From Haloprofundus halobius (GTDB taxonomy: Archaea > Halobacteriota > Halobacteria > Halobacteriales > Haloferacaceae), in the NCBI RefSeq assembly GCF_020097835.1, contig NZ_CP083666.1:186001-250000 (forward strand): DNA of 64,000 nt, given 5' to 3'. The translations under genes were made by a program, and so were the position numbers. This document shows positions 40,097-49,085 of the stretch, piece after piece (within the stretch, counting starts at the first letter, position 1; every line of letters begins with the position of its first letter). The notes beneath the pieces were generated by a model that did not search any database, was not told the origin of the DNA, and saw nothing but the letters and a program-made list of their open reading frames with translations.

Positions 40097-41494
40097 ATGA
40101 GCGACGCGCCAGCGCCGGACGCCGGGCGCGGTCCGACCGAGCCGACGGCGTTCGACTTCGAACACGTGCCCGAGACCGACCAGTCGTTCGAGAACGCGCT
40201 GGCGAAAGCCCGAGACGGCGAGCGACTCACCGTCGCCGACGGCGTCGAACTGCTGACCACCGGCACCGAGAGCGACGGAATCGACCCCGCTCGGAAAGAA
40301 CTCGTCCTGGAGGCGGCCGACCGCCGCCGCGCCGACGTCGTCGGCGAGGACGTTACGTTCGTCGCCAACCTGAACAACAACGTGACGACGGCGTGCAACA
40401 CCGGCTGTCTGTTCTGCAACTTCAAGAACAGCTCTCACGCCTTCGAGGTGGGTTCGGACGTCGACCACGGCGGATTCACGAAGACGCCCGCCGAATCGAG
40501 AGCCGTCGTCGAGGACGCCCTCGATACGGGTATCTACGAGGTGACCTCCGTCTCCGGCCTCCACCCGGCGTTCGCGCTCGACGACGAACACCACGAGATT
40601 CTCCGCGGCTACGACGACGCCGCGCGGACGGTGAACTACAAACCGCCCAAACAGTACGACACGGACCCTGGGACGTACCTCGAACAGATGGCGGCGATGA
40701 GCGTGGGCGGCGTCCACCTCCACTCAATGACGCCCGAGGAGGCGTACCACGCCCGCCGCGGCACCGACTGGTCGTACGAGTCGGTGTACAGAAAGCTCCG
40801 CGACGCGGGGCTTGACTCCGCGCCCGGTACTGCCGCGGAGATTCTCGTCGACGAGGTCCGAGACGTCATCTGCCCCGGGAAAATCGACTCGCAGGGGTGG
40901 GTCGACGCGATGGAGGGAGCGATTTCGGTCGGACTCGACGTGACGGCGACCATCATGTACGGCCACGTCGAAAACGAGATGCACCGCGTGATGCACCTGC
41001 AGAAGGTTCGCGACCTGCAGGACCGAACCGGCGGTATCACCGAGTTCGTCCCCCTCTCGTTCGTCCACCAGCAGACGCCGCTGTACGAGCGTGGCGTCGT
41101 CGACGGCGGGGCCTCCGACGACGAGGACGAACTGCTCATCGCCGTCTCCCGACTGTTCCTCGACAACGTCGACAACGTCCAGTCCTCGTGGGTGAAGTAC
41201 GGCGACGCGAAGGGACTCAAACTGCTGAACTGCGGCGCGAACGACTTCATGGGGACGATTCTCTCCGAGGAGATCACGAAACGCGCCGGCGGCGAGTACG
41301 GCGAGTTCCGCTCCTTCGACGACTACGTCGAGATGCTGTCGGCGATCGGTCGCCCGCCGGTCGAGCGTTCGACCGACTACCGGGAGCGTCGCCGCATCGA
41401 CCCCGACGACGGACCCCACGGCCCGATGCTCGGCCCGCGCGCCGACGGAACGCCGATGCTCGACCGACAGCAGTCGCGGGAGTCGAAGCGGTGA
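40097..41494 (+). CDS. cofH: F420 synthase subunit CofH (5-amino-6-(D-ribitylamino)uracil:L-tyrosine transferase)
   Basis: 465 residues. Radical SAM with C100-x3-C104-x2-C107 (CNTGCLFCNF). CofH joins tyrosine to the ribitylamino-uracil to begin deazaflavin (F0) synthesis; CofG then closes the ring. EMHRVMHLQKVRDLQDRTGGITEFVPLSFVHQQTPLY is a characteristic stretch. ATG 40097 is chosen over the ATG 15 bases earlier because the spacing to the motif fits the family. CofG is at 43136-44338 on the other strand. F420 is used by haloarchaea for redox reactions and the related photolyase. Confidence 0.93.
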   Translation: MSDAPAPDAGRGPTEPTAFDFEHVPETDQSFENALAKARDGERLTVADGVELLTTGTESDGIDPARKELVLEAADRRRADVVGEDVTFVANLNNNVTTACNTGCLFCNFKNSSHAFEVGSDVDHGGFTKTPAESRAVVEDALDTGIYEVTSVSGLHPAFALDDEHHEILRGYDDAARTVNYKPPKQYDTDPGTYLEQMAAMSVGGVHLHSMTPEEAYHARRGTDWSYESVYRKLRDAGLDSAPGTAAEILVDEVRDVICPGKIDSQGWVDAMEGAISVGLDVTATIMYGHVENEMHRVMHLQKVRDLQDRTGGITEFVPLSFVHQQTPLYERGVVDGGASDDEDELLIAVSRLFLDNVDNVQSSWVKYGDAKGLKLLNCGANDFMGTILSEEITKRAGGEYGEFRSFDDYVEMLSAIGRPPVERSTDYRERRRIDPDDGPHGPMLGPRADGTPMLDRQQSRESKR

Positions 41495-41510
41495 GGACCG
41501 TGCTCGAACG

Positions 41511-42068
41511 ATGATGAGTCCGACTCACATCGCGACGGGGGTCGCCATCGCCGCTCCCTTCGCGGTTCTCACGCCGGAACTCGCGACGCTCGTCGCCCTC
41601 GCGGCGATGACAGGCGGCGTCTTCCCGGACCTCGACCTGTTCGTCGGTGTCCACCGAAAGACGCTCCACTTCCCGGTCTACTACTGGGGCGCGGTGCTCG
41701 CGGCGGGGGTTCTCGCCGTCGCCGCCCCGTCGACGGTGACGATTGCGGGCTTTTTCTTCTTCCTCTCGGCGGCGGTCCACTCCGTCGCCGACTGGTTCTG
41801 CGGCGGTAACGAACTCCGGCCGTGGGAGAAGACGTCCGAACACGCGGTGTTCGTCCACCCGCTCGGTCGGTGGCTCCCGCCGAAGCGCCTCGTCCGCTGG
41901 GACGGTTCGCCCGAGGACTTGCTGTTGACGGTGCTCCTCTCGCTCCCGGGTCTCCTTCTCTTCGAGGGCCCGGTTCGGCTGCTCACGGTTGCGACGCTCG
42001 TCGTCGCCGTCGTCTACGCCACCGTCAGAAAGCGAGTGCCGGACCTCGCGCCGTGGTTGGCCGAGTGA
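41511..42068 (+). CDS. YdjM/DUF457-family membrane-bound metal-dependent hydrolase
   Basis: 185 residues with four TM helices. SPTHIATGVAIAAPFA at the start and GGVFPDLDLFVGVHRKTLHFPVYYWG contain the His/Asp pattern (THIATG, PDLD, H..T.H) of this family. AAVHSVADWFCGGNEL and HPLGRWLPPKRLVRWDGSPEDL continue it. The family is often annotated as inner-membrane hydrolase, but the substrate is unknown. Two ATG codons (41511 and 41514) are in frame. It follows cofH by 16 bases. Confidence 0.8.
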   Translation: MMSPTHIATGVAIAAPFAVLTPELATLVALAAMTGGVFPDLDLFVGVHRKTLHFPVYYWGAVLAAGVLAVAAPSTVTIAGFFFFLSAAVHSVADWFCGGNELRPWEKTSEHAVFVHPLGRWLPPKRLVRWDGSPEDLLLTVLLSLPGLLLFEGPVRLLTVATLVVAVVYATVRKRVPDLAPWLAE

Positions 42069-42101
42069 GTCACCACTCGTGGCGACCTCGGCGGCTTGCG
42101 C

Positions 42102-43016
42102 TCAGTCGTCGGCGGGAGTCCGCGTCTCCTGCGTCACCAGTTCGCCGTCGACGTCGACGCTCCCGGTGAGTTGCCGGTACGGGTACGGCATGTCGATACC
42201 CTCGGCGTCGAGCCGTTCCTTGACGTTTTGCACGACTTTGGACTGGATGCGGACGAAGTCCGAGCGGTTCGGGTTGTCGACCCAGAAGCGCGTGTTGAGA
42301 CCGACGTAGGAGTCGGCCAGTTCGTTCACGCGGATGTCGGGGGCGGGGTCGTCGAGCACCTCGGGGACGCGCTCGACCTCGTCGAGAATCGCTTCCTTCG
42401 CGTGGTCGATGTCGTCCCCGTAGCCGATGCCGAAGACGAACTGCTGCCGGAGGCGGTCGTAGGCGACGGGGTTCTTCAGCGGGTTGTTGGCGAGTTCGCC
42501 GTTCGGGACGGTGATTCGCTCGTTGTCGAACGTTCGGACCCGAGTCACTCGGAGGTCGATGTCTTCGACGCGGCCCGTGATGTCGCCGACCTCGATCCAG
42601 TCGCCGACCTGGAACGGTTTGTCCTTGAGAATGAAGACCCCGGCGACGAAGTTACCGAGCAGGTCCTGGGCGGCGAAGCCGACGGCGAGCGCGAGCGCCC
42701 CGCCGAACACGCCGAGTGCGGCGATGACGGTTCCGAATCCGGCCAGCATCAGCCCGACCGCGAGTGCGAGCACCCAGACGACGGCGCCCATGATGCTGTC
42801 TGAGAGGCTCCGAACCGTCTCGTCGTGGCCTTGCTGTCTAAGCACGCGGTCGACGAGCGGTGCGAGCACGAGGCGACCGAGAATCAGCGTGACGACGACG
42901 CCGAGGACGAACAGTACCACCGGGGCGAGATACTGTTGGATGAGTTCACCGAGTGTGAGACCTTCTATCGGGATGGTCCCCTGTAAGACGACTGAGGCGA
43001 CAGAGCGAAACGACAT
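42102..43016 (-). CDS. MscS-family mechanosensitive channel
   Basis: 304 residues. Three N-terminal TM helices (about 27-48, 71-93 and 99-126) precede the MscS beta domain (QVGDWIEVGDITGRVEDIDLRVTRVRTFDNERITVPNGEL). That FxxGDWIEVG...PNGE pattern marks the family. The glycine/alanine-rich pore helix ALGVFGGALALAVGFAAQDLLGNFVAG is intact. It would release solutes on hypo-osmotic shock, important in a halophile. An SD-like GGAGG and a purine-rich leader precede the ATG on the minus strand. Confidence 0.93.
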   Translation of the reverse strand: MSFRSVASVVLQGTIPIEGLTLGELIQQYLAPVVLFVLGVVVTLILGRLVLAPLVDRVLRQQGHDETVRSLSDSIMGAVVWVLALAVGLMLAGFGTVIAALGVFGGALALAVGFAAQDLLGNFVAGVFILKDKPFQVGDWIEVGDITGRVEDIDLRVTRVRTFDNERITVPNGELANNPLKNPVAYDRLRQQFVFGIGYGDDIDHAKEAILDEVERVPEVLDDPAPDIRVNELADSYVGLNTRFWVDNPNRSDFVRIQSKVVQNVKERLDAEGIDMPYPYRQLTGSVDVDGELVTQETRTPADD

Positions 43017-43135
43017 AGTACGTCCTCCATTCGTGATGTTTCATCATCATACCCCGGGGATGAATCTCGGATTGGGAACTGTTCATCTCACTATCGGTCG
43101 GCTCGACGACAACGTTCGAGTCGAGAGTAGAAGTC

Positions 43136-44338
43136 TCACTCCGTGAGTAACGCACGATAGCGCCGTCCAGCGTCGTCGTCGGCCCGGATCGCGGCGCGGA
43201 TTCGTGGCGAGAGCCACTCCGTCTCCGCGAGTGTCGACGCCTCGACGGTCCGGTCATCCCCTCCGTCGCGGTCATCTCTGCCCACATCCGGCGGCAGAAA
43301 CCGCTCGTACACCGGCAACCGCTCCCGCAACGGAACGCCGCCGTCGTCGGCGATGTCGCGAAGCTCTCGGAGCGCGGGCCACTCGTACTCGGGGTTGATG
43401 TAGTCGTCCGTCACCGGCGACACCCCACCTAAATCGTCGACGCCGCAGTCGAGCAGGTCGCGAGCGGGCGAGAGATTCGGCGGGACCTGCACCGACACCT
43501 CCTCGGGGAGCGCGACGCGTGCCATCGCGACGACGCGGCGCATCGTCTCGACGCTCGGCGTCTCGTAGTCCGAGCGCTCGTTCGGGACGACGTTCTGAAT
43601 GATGACCTCCTGGACGTGGCCGTGGCGCTCGTGGAGTTTGCGGATGGCGAGCAGGCTTTCGGCGCGGTCGCGCCACGCCTCGCCGATGCCGACGAGAAGT
43701 CCGGTGGTGAACGGGACGCCTGCACGACCGGCGGCGCGGATGGTGTTCAGTCGCTGGCCCGGCGTCTTTCGACGCGTTCCCGAGTGTGCCTGTACGTCCG
43801 CCGTCGTCTCCAGCATTACGCCCATTGAGGCGTTGACCTCGCGCAAGCGCTCGAACTCCGGTTCGGTGAGATCGCCGGGGTTCGAGTGCGGCAGCAGGCC
43901 TTCGTCGAGCGCGATTTCGCAGGCGCGGTAGAGGTAGTCGAGAATCGAGTCGTGGCCCCACTCGTCGAGTTGGTCGTGAATCGCCTCGTAGCGCGCGTCG
44001 GGTTTGTCACCGAACGTGAACAGCGCCTCCGTGCAACCGGCGTCGGCACCGATTTGGAGCGTCTCTCGAATATCTGCGGGCGACATGAGCGTCGCCTGCC
44101 CCGGGACGTCGTAGTACGTGCAGTACGTGCAGGTGTAGCGACAGGCGGTCGTCAGCGGCAGAAACACGTTCCGCGCGTAGGTGAGTGCTGGCGCGGCGTC
44201 GACGTCCTCGGGCGTCGCCGAGAGCAGTCGCTCCACCTCGGCGTCGTCGACGGCGATGTCTACGTCGTACTCGTCGGCCGCGGGAAACACGTTGTGGCGT
44301 GGTACGTCGGTGGACAAAAACGTATCACTCTCCGGCAA
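43136..44338 (-). CDS. cofG: F420 synthase subunit CofG (F0 synthase)
   Basis: 400 residues. Radical SAM with C66-x3-C70-x2-C73 (CRYTCTYC). It catalyses the second step of F0 formation. FTFGDKPDARYEAIHDQLDEWGHDSI and LLPHSNPGDLTEPEFERLREVNASMGVMLE are CofG-type. HGHVQEVIIQNVVPNERSDY and NLSPARDLLDCGVDDLGGVSPVTDDYINPE follow. The start appears to be TTG at 44338 with a weak upstream context; other in-frame starts would shorten the N-terminus. CofH and CofC are nearby but not co-transcribed with it in an obvious way. Confidence 0.92.
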   Translation of the reverse strand: MPESDTFLSTDVPRHNVFPAADEYDVDIAVDDAEVERLLSATPEDVDAAPALTYARNVFLPLTTACRYTCTYCTYYDVPGQATLMSPADIRETLQIGADAGCTEALFTFGDKPDARYEAIHDQLDEWGHDSILDYLYRACEIALDEGLLPHSNPGDLTEPEFERLREVNASMGVMLETTADVQAHSGTRRKTPGQRLNTIRAAGRAGVPFTTGLLVGIGEAWRDRAESLLAIRKLHERHGHVQEVIIQNVVPNERSDYETPSVETMRRVVAMARVALPEEVSVQVPPNLSPARDLLDCGVDDLGGVSPVTDDYINPEYEWPALRELRDIADDGGVPLRERLPVYERFLPPDVGRDDRDGGDDRTVEASTLAETEWLSPRIRAAIRADDDAGRRYRALLTE

Positions 44339-44486
44339 CTCACGAGCGACTCCCTAGCTGTGGGTTAGCGAACAGGCGGCGTCTCCGCTCTCACCTCGAC
44401 ATCGCGAGGGGTTCGCCGCGCACCCGCCTCGACTCCCTCGCGACCGGTTCTCAGGTCACGCGGGGAGGTGGTCGCGCTCTCGTATT

Positions 44487-45101
44487 TCAACGTTCGCGCC
44501 GCACGCCGACGCGGCCCTCGCGCGTCTCGACCTCGAATCCGGCGTCGAGAAGCCACTCTCGGGTCCGACCGTCGGTGTGGAGCAACAACTCGACGACGTC
44601 ATCGGGTTCGTCGATATCGGTCGAGAGCCGCATCGAGTCGAACTCGCGGACGCTCGCGCCGACGTCACGGGCGACCCGGAGATGGTCGAGATACGACGCC
44701 CCGTGGTAGTCGACGCGGAAACGGGGGTGGCGGACGACGAGCGCGTTCGTTCCCCCGCCGCGTCCGGGTGCGACGACGAGGTCACCGCTCGCGCCGAAGA
44801 ATCGGGAGAGCACTCGCGGCGTCGCGAGTGCGAGGTCGCTCATCACGACCGCTGTGGCGTCGGTGGTCTCGGCGAGTCGGTCGTTGACCGCCGCAGAGAG
44901 CGGTTGTTCGTCGACGACGACGGGTGCCTCGACGTCGACGGAATCGGTCGCGAGAACTGTCGGTTCCGCGCCGGTTTCGGCGACCGTTTCGACGACGTCC
45001 GCGAGCATCGCCCGCGAGAACGATTCTCGCTCGGCCGAATCGAGCATGTCCGAGAGACGCGTCTTCGGACGCGCCGCTTCGTAGGGAACGAGAACGCGCA
45101 T
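44487..45101 (-). CDS. cofC: 2-phospho-L-lactate guanylyltransferase CofC
   Basis: 204 residues. It activates 2-phospholactate (or a related 3-carbon acid) with GTP for attachment to F0. MRVLVPYEAARPKTRLSDMLDSAERESFSRAMLADV is the family start with the nucleotide-binding loop; TAVVMSDLALATPRVLSRFF and APGRGGGTNALVVRHPRFRVDYHG are conserved. It lies between cofG and a membrane protein gene, all on the minus strand. CofD and CofE are not in this window. Confidence 0.93.
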   Translation of the reverse strand: MRVLVPYEAARPKTRLSDMLDSAERESFSRAMLADVVETVAETGAEPTVLATDSVDVEAPVVVDEQPLSAAVNDRLAETTDATAVVMSDLALATPRVLSRFFGASGDLVVAPGRGGGTNALVVRHPRFRVDYHGASYLDHLRVARDVGASVREFDSMRLSTDIDEPDDVVELLLHTDGRTREWLLDAGFEVETREGRVGVRRER

Positions 45102-45116
45102 GGGAGAAGAGAGGGG

Positions 45117-45923
45117 CTACCCCAGTTTATCGTAGGTGGTCTGGTTCGAGCGGTACCAGAACACGCCACCCGCGACGGTGAGCAGCGCGACGAGGCCGCC
45201 GACGGCGTACATCGCCATCTGCATCGTCTGACTCGACTGCTGGGCGGACCCGGCCTGCTCTTCGGCTTCGTTCGCTAGTTCGATCGCGAGATCGAAGTCG
45301 GGGTTGTTCCCGTCGTACGCGCGAATTGCCTGCGTCAGCGACTGTTCGGCCTGCTGGGTGTCCGAACCGCTCGCGCTCTCGACAGCCGCCTCGGCGTCTT
45401 CGATGGCTTCGCGCGCCTCGGCGCTCTCGGTCGTGTAGTGGTGGGTCTCCCACGTGCTGATCGCTTCGCTCGCACCGCCGTTGCGCTCCTGTGTGAGGCC
45501 CATGAGGAGGAACGACTGCTCGTCCTCGTAGTCGTACTCCGTCACTTCCGGCACCGTGCCGGTGACCTTCACGTCGACTTCGCTGACGCCGTCGTCGGAG
45601 GAGACGGTCGCGCCGGTGAAGTTCTGGCCGTCGAACTCGTCGCTGCCGACCTTCGACCCGGTCTGGTCGTAGTACGTCACCGTCCAGGTCACGTCGGTGA
45701 GATTCGTCTCACCGGCGACCGACCACGTGTTCCACTGCGGGTTCTGGTACAACGAGTTGAGCGTCACCGTCGCGCTGACCTGTTCGCCGACCTCGCCCTC
45801 CGCCGGAACGTCCTCCTCGGCGACCGAGACGGCGGCCGCCGGGGCGGCGAACGCCGACAGGAGGAGGGCGCAGGCGACGAGCGCGGCGAACTTAGAAGAG
45901 CGACTCCAGTTCGTCTTCGTCAT
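45117..45923 (-). CDS. Extracytoplasmic protein anchored by C-terminal TM, overlapping cetZ1
   Basis: 268 residues. An N-terminal signal peptide (AALVACALLLSAFAAPAAAVSVAEED), a beta-rich extracellular region (about 35-140), a helical acidic region (AREAIEDAEAAVESASGSDTQQAEQS, about 160-225), and a C-terminal TM helix (MQMAMYAVGGLVALLTVAGGVFWY) place it in the membrane with a large outside domain. Its ATG lies 32 bases inside the cetZ1 coding region, so translation is coupled to CetZ1. I do not recognise a family. The tail of CetZ1 is not conserved by the overlap itself. Confidence 0.78.
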   Translation of the reverse strand: MTKTNWSRSSKFAALVACALLLSAFAAPAAAVSVAEEDVPAEGEVGEQVSATVTLNSLYQNPQWNTWSVAGETNLTDVTWTVTYYDQTGSKVGSDEFDGQNFTGATVSSDDGVSEVDVKVTGTVPEVTEYDYEDEQSFLLMGLTQERNGGASEAISTWETHHYTTESAEAREAIEDAEAAVESASGSDTQQAEQSLTQAIRAYDGNNPDFDLAIELANEAEEQAGSAQQSSQTMQMAMYAVGGLVALLTVAGGVFWYRSNQTTYDKLG

Positions 45924-47073
45924 CGTTTACCAGATTTTGGAGGTTGGTGTCGCTCTCGCGGTTTATCTCGTCGATGTTGTCCTGTGCCTCGATGGCGACT
46001 TGCTGGAGCTCCTTGATGCGCGGGACGTTCGTCACGCCCGAAAGCAGGATGACGCTCGCGACGAAGCCGCTGCCGGTGACGGGGTAGTCGCCGCCGCGAA
46101 CTTCCATACTCCCGGTCTGCTCCTCGAGCCACTTGCGGCCGCGCTCTATTCCTTTCCGATTGAGATGTCGCGGCGGACCGGCCATAACCAACAGCGCGCG
46201 CTCGGTTCCCTCGATTTCGCAGGGGAGCGTCAGTCGTCCGAGCGCCGCCTTGCGGACGAGGCTCGTGATGCGGTTCGTCGTGTGGGCGGTGTCGAGCGTG
46301 TCGTCGCCGCCGCCGTTGCCGGTCAGCCGCGAGAGCAGTCCGGCGGACTGCTTCTCTTCGACGGACTCGGAGGCGTAGCCGACCGTCGAGACGCCGCCGC
46401 CCGAGAGCGTGTTGATGATCTCCGAGGAGTCGACGACGCTCTCTGCGACTTCCTGACCCGCGCTGACCTCGCCCGCGCCGAAGAGGATGCCGAAGCGGCG
46501 GACGATCTCGTCGTTTATCTCGTCGTAGCCGCCCTGCACGGACTCGCCGGTTTTGCGCCACGCGTCGTTGTCGAAGACGAGCAGGTTGTCGACCTCGCGC
46601 ACGAACGTCTGGAACGAGCGAGCGGCGTTGAGGGTGTAGATGCCGCCCTCGTCGCTGCCCGGGAGGATGCCGAGACCGTACACCGGCTCGGTGTAGATGC
46701 GCTTGAGATGCTTCGAGAGCACCGGCGCGCCGCCGCTGCCGGTGCCACCGCCGAGACCCGAGACGACGAGGAAGGCGTCGACCTCGTGGACCGGGATGCC
46801 GTCGATGGCTCCCTGTACCTCGTCGATGTCCTCCTCGGCGACTTCCGCGCCGAGTTCGTTGTCCGCGCCGACGCCGTGACCCTTGACCCGGGACTGCCCG
46901 ATGAGCACGCGCTGCTCCTTCGGAATGTTGGTCAGCCCCATCAGGTCGGCTTTCGCGGAGTTGACCGCGACCGCTGCCCGGACGATGTCGCTGCCGTGTC
47001 GCTGGTCGTACTCGACGAACTTGTCGACGATCTTGCCCCCGGCTTGCCCGAAGCCGATCATTGCCAGTTTCAT
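45892..47073 (-). CDS. cetZ1: CetZ1, tubulin/FtsZ-superfamily cell-shape protein
   Basis: 393 residues. The GTP-binding T4 loop GGGTGSGG is at 108-115, preceded by FLVVSGL. MKLAMIGFGQAGGKIVDKFVEYD is the CetZ-type T1 loop, distinct from FtsZ. PRHLNRKGIERGRKWLEEQTGSMEVRGGDYPV and the acidic tail (NDDEDELESLF) match the CetZ1 subgroup. In Haloferax volcanii CetZ1 is needed for rod formation and motility. Upstream palindromes and a TATA-like GCTTATATCG (about 47118-47127) are noted separately. cofC follows one gene further on, which I recall as also being the case in Haloferax. Confidence 0.92.
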   Translation of the reverse strand: MKLAMIGFGQAGGKIVDKFVEYDQRHGSDIVRAAVAVNSAKADLMGLTNIPKEQRVLIGQSRVKGHGVGADNELGAEVAEEDIDEVQGAIDGIPVHEVDAFLVVSGLGGGTGSGGAPVLSKHLKRIYTEPVYGLGILPGSDEGGIYTLNAARSFQTFVREVDNLLVFDNDAWRKTGESVQGGYDEINDEIVRRFGILFGAGEVSAGQEVAESVVDSSEIINTLSGGGVSTVGYASESVEEKQSAGLLSRLTGNGGGDDTLDTAHTTNRITSLVRKAALGRLTLPCEIEGTERALLVMAGPPRHLNRKGIERGRKWLEEQTGSMEVRGGDYPVTGSGFVASVILLSGVTNVPRIKELQQVAIEAQDNIDEINRESDTNLQNLVNDDEDELESLF

Positions 47074-47167
47074 GGTTTCGCTCCCCTCGTCATTGTGTGA
47101 AAGCCAATACGAATGTCGATATAAGCCTTATGATGGTAGAAAGTCAGTAAACTGCGATTTTCATGTA

Positions 47168-47295
47168 TGTCACTAAGTGACAGCACACCGTCGGTAATGG
47201 GTGCTTACTGACGGGGAGGACGCACGAGTTTCCGACTCTTGGCGCCGAAATCGGCGAAATAGCCTTTCGGACTGCACACTCCCGATTTCGGGAGT
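47168..47295. promoter_or_regulatory. Three palindromes upstream of cetZ1
   Basis: TGTCAC-TAA-GTGACA at 47168-47182, CGCCGA-AA-TCGGCG at 47243-47256 and ACTCCCGA-TT-TCGGGAGT at 47278-47295. The last two share the ten-base core CCGAAATCGG (reverse complement CCGATTTCGG) in opposite orientation, about 37 bases apart. They sit between the cetZ1 promoter and the convergent SDR gene, whose stop is at 47351. They could be operators or, for the last one, a terminator-type hairpin for either strand. Confidence 0.45.
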
Positions 47296-47350
47296 TCTCG
47301 CCCACCCAGAACGCGTAAAATATCGAAAGTAAGTCGTAGTTACCGGCGGT

Positions 47351-48244
47351 TCACCGCGACGACTCGCCGAGATACGCGTCGAGCGTCTTCAGGTCGCTCT
47401 CGCGCTTCCCGAACGCGTCGACGTCGTTGTCGTCCGTCGAGAGGTCGAACTGGAGTCCGCGGTACTGGTCCGCACCCATCGGAAAGCCGGGAATCTTGCC
47501 ACCGATGGTGAGACCGATGCCGGCGAGTGACATCGGAACGGGGACGACGTTCACCGACCGCCCGGCGGCGCCGTGGACTTTCTTCGCAATCTCCGCGAGC
47601 GTCAGCGTCTCCGGACCGCCGATCTGGTAGACGTGACTGTCGTGTTCGTCGCTCTCGACGGCATCGGCGAGCATGGGGGCGATATCGCCGATCCATATCG
47701 GCTGGAACTCGGTACGCCCCCCGCCCGGAAGCGGCGTCACGTACGGGGTCGCGACCGTTTTCGTGAACGAGAGGAACTCGCCGCCGTCACCGAAGATGAC
47801 GGTGGGTCGGAACATCACCCAGTCGAGGTTCGACTCTCTGACGACGCCTTCGGCTTGGCCCTTCGACTGGAGATACGCCGTCGGTGCGTCCGGATCCGCG
47901 TGGATGCCGCTCATCTGGACGAGTTTCGGAACGTCGTGTTCCTCGGCGGCTCTCACGACGTTCTCGGTACCGCCGAGGTGGACCTCGAAGTGCTTCTCGT
48001 TGCCGCCCTTCGGTTTGAACAGCGGCGACAGCGCGACGAGGTTGACGACGACGTCTTTCCCCTCGAACGCCCCCTCGATGGAGTCGTAGGCGGTCACGTC
48101 GCCGCGGGCGGTCTCGACGCCCGACGGCAGGTCGTCGTCCTCGGGACTTCTCGACAGCACAGTCACCTCGTGGCCGCGGTCGAGCAGTTCCGCGGCGAGG
48201 TGCGTTCCGACGAATCCAGTTCCGCCGACGACGAGCACGTTCAT
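47351..48244 (-). CDS. NDUFA9-like atypical short-chain dehydrogenase/reductase
   Basis: 297 residues. MNVLVVGGTGFVGTHLAAELLDRGHEVTVLSR carries the GxxGxxG nucleotide-binding motif of the extended/atypical SDR class. The family segments FEVHLGGTENVVRAAEEHDVPKLVQMSG and MFRPTVIFGDGGEFLSF are as in NDUFA9-like proteins, which bind NADPH and often lack a catalytic YxxxK. A YxxxK is not obvious here (TAYLQSKG has Y-x3-K: YLQSK), so catalysis is possible. Role unknown in haloarchaea. Divergent from the thymidylate kinase gene across 161 bases. Confidence 0.82.
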   Translation of the reverse strand: MNVLVVGGTGFVGTHLAAELLDRGHEVTVLSRSPEDDDLPSGVETARGDVTAYDSIEGAFEGKDVVVNLVALSPLFKPKGGNEKHFEVHLGGTENVVRAAEEHDVPKLVQMSGIHADPDAPTAYLQSKGQAEGVVRESNLDWVMFRPTVIFGDGGEFLSFTKTVATPYVTPLPGGGRTEFQPIWIGDIAPMLADAVESDEHDSHVYQIGGPETLTLAEIAKKVHGAAGRSVNVVPVPMSLAGIGLTIGGKIPGFPMGADQYRGLQFDLSTDDNDVDAFGKRESDLKTLDAYLGESSR

Positions 48245-48405
48245 GCGTATACTGTCGGACGGACTGAACGTAAAGCTACCGCGCTACCGGGTCGCAGTCG
48301 GCCGTTCTACCGGTCGACGCAGCCGTTTTCACGACCCGGTCGTCGTCGACGCCGACGCGCGGAGAGCTATGAACGTTTAAGCGCGGCCACCGACTCCACC
48401 CGGAC

Positions 48406-49002
48406 ATGCTCATCACGCTGGAGGGACTCGACGGCAGCGGTAAGACGACGGTGTGGGAGGCGTTACACGACTCACACCCCGATGCCGTCTTCACCCGCGA
48501 ACCGACGAACTCGTGGTACGGCGACGCGGTCAACCGCGCTATCCACGACGACGACGCCGACCCGCTGGCCTCGCTGTTTCTCTTCACGGCCGACCACGCC
48601 GACCACCTCTCGCGGGTGATTCGCCCCGCGTTGGCCGACGACGAACTCGTCATCTCCGACCGCTACTCGGACTCGCGGTACGCCTACCAGGCCGTCGAAC
48701 TCCAGCGAACGGGAATCGATCGGCCGCTGGAGTACATCCGCGGCGTCCACGCCGCCTTCACCCGCCCGCCGGACGCGACCATCTACTTCGATGTCGACCC
48801 GGAGACTGCGGCGGCGCGAAGCGGCGCGACCAACAAGTTCGAACAGGCCGAGTATCTCGCCTCGGTCCGCGCGAACTACGAGCGACTCATCGACGCCGAA
48901 CAGCACCGGTTCGTCCGCATCGACGCGACCAAATCTCCCGAAGCGGTCATCGACCGAGTCGAAGACGCCGTCGACCGGTTGGTCGCCGCCCACGAGGGCT
49001 GA
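48406..49002 (+). CDS. tmk: Thymidylate kinase
   Basis: 198 residues. Walker A loop GLDGSGKT (7-14), the dTMP-binding RxP region FTREPTNSW, and the DRY segment [18 protein letters not shown] identify dTMP kinase. The lid region is [28 protein letters not shown]. It phosphorylates dTMP to dTDP for DNA synthesis. Start ATG 48406 begins with the beta-strand just before the P-loop. A GTTTAAGCGC box 30 bases upstream suits a leaderless promoter. Confidence 0.95.
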   Translation: MLITLEGLDGSGKTTVWEALHDSHPDAVFTREPTNSWYGDAVNRAIHDDDADPLASLFLFTADHADHLSRVIRPALADDELVISDRYSDSRYAYQAVELQRTGIDRPLEYIRGVHAAFTRPPDATIYFDVDPETAAARSGATNKFEQAEYLASVRANYERLIDAEQHRFVRIDATKSPEAVIDRVEDAVDRLVAAHEG

Positions 49003-49085
49003 ACGAGGCGCACTTCGGACGAGTGTGCGGGTCATCGGGCCGGTGTGGCGGCAGGTTGATGTATCACGCGTCGAACGTTTCGACG

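Noticed and set aside
43017-43135. C/D box small RNA (TGATGA-like element near 43038)
   Set aside because: A C-box-like ATGATGA is visible on the minus strand, but no matching D box (CTGA) at a proper distance was found. It is better explained as the mscS leader with its SD-like GGAGG.
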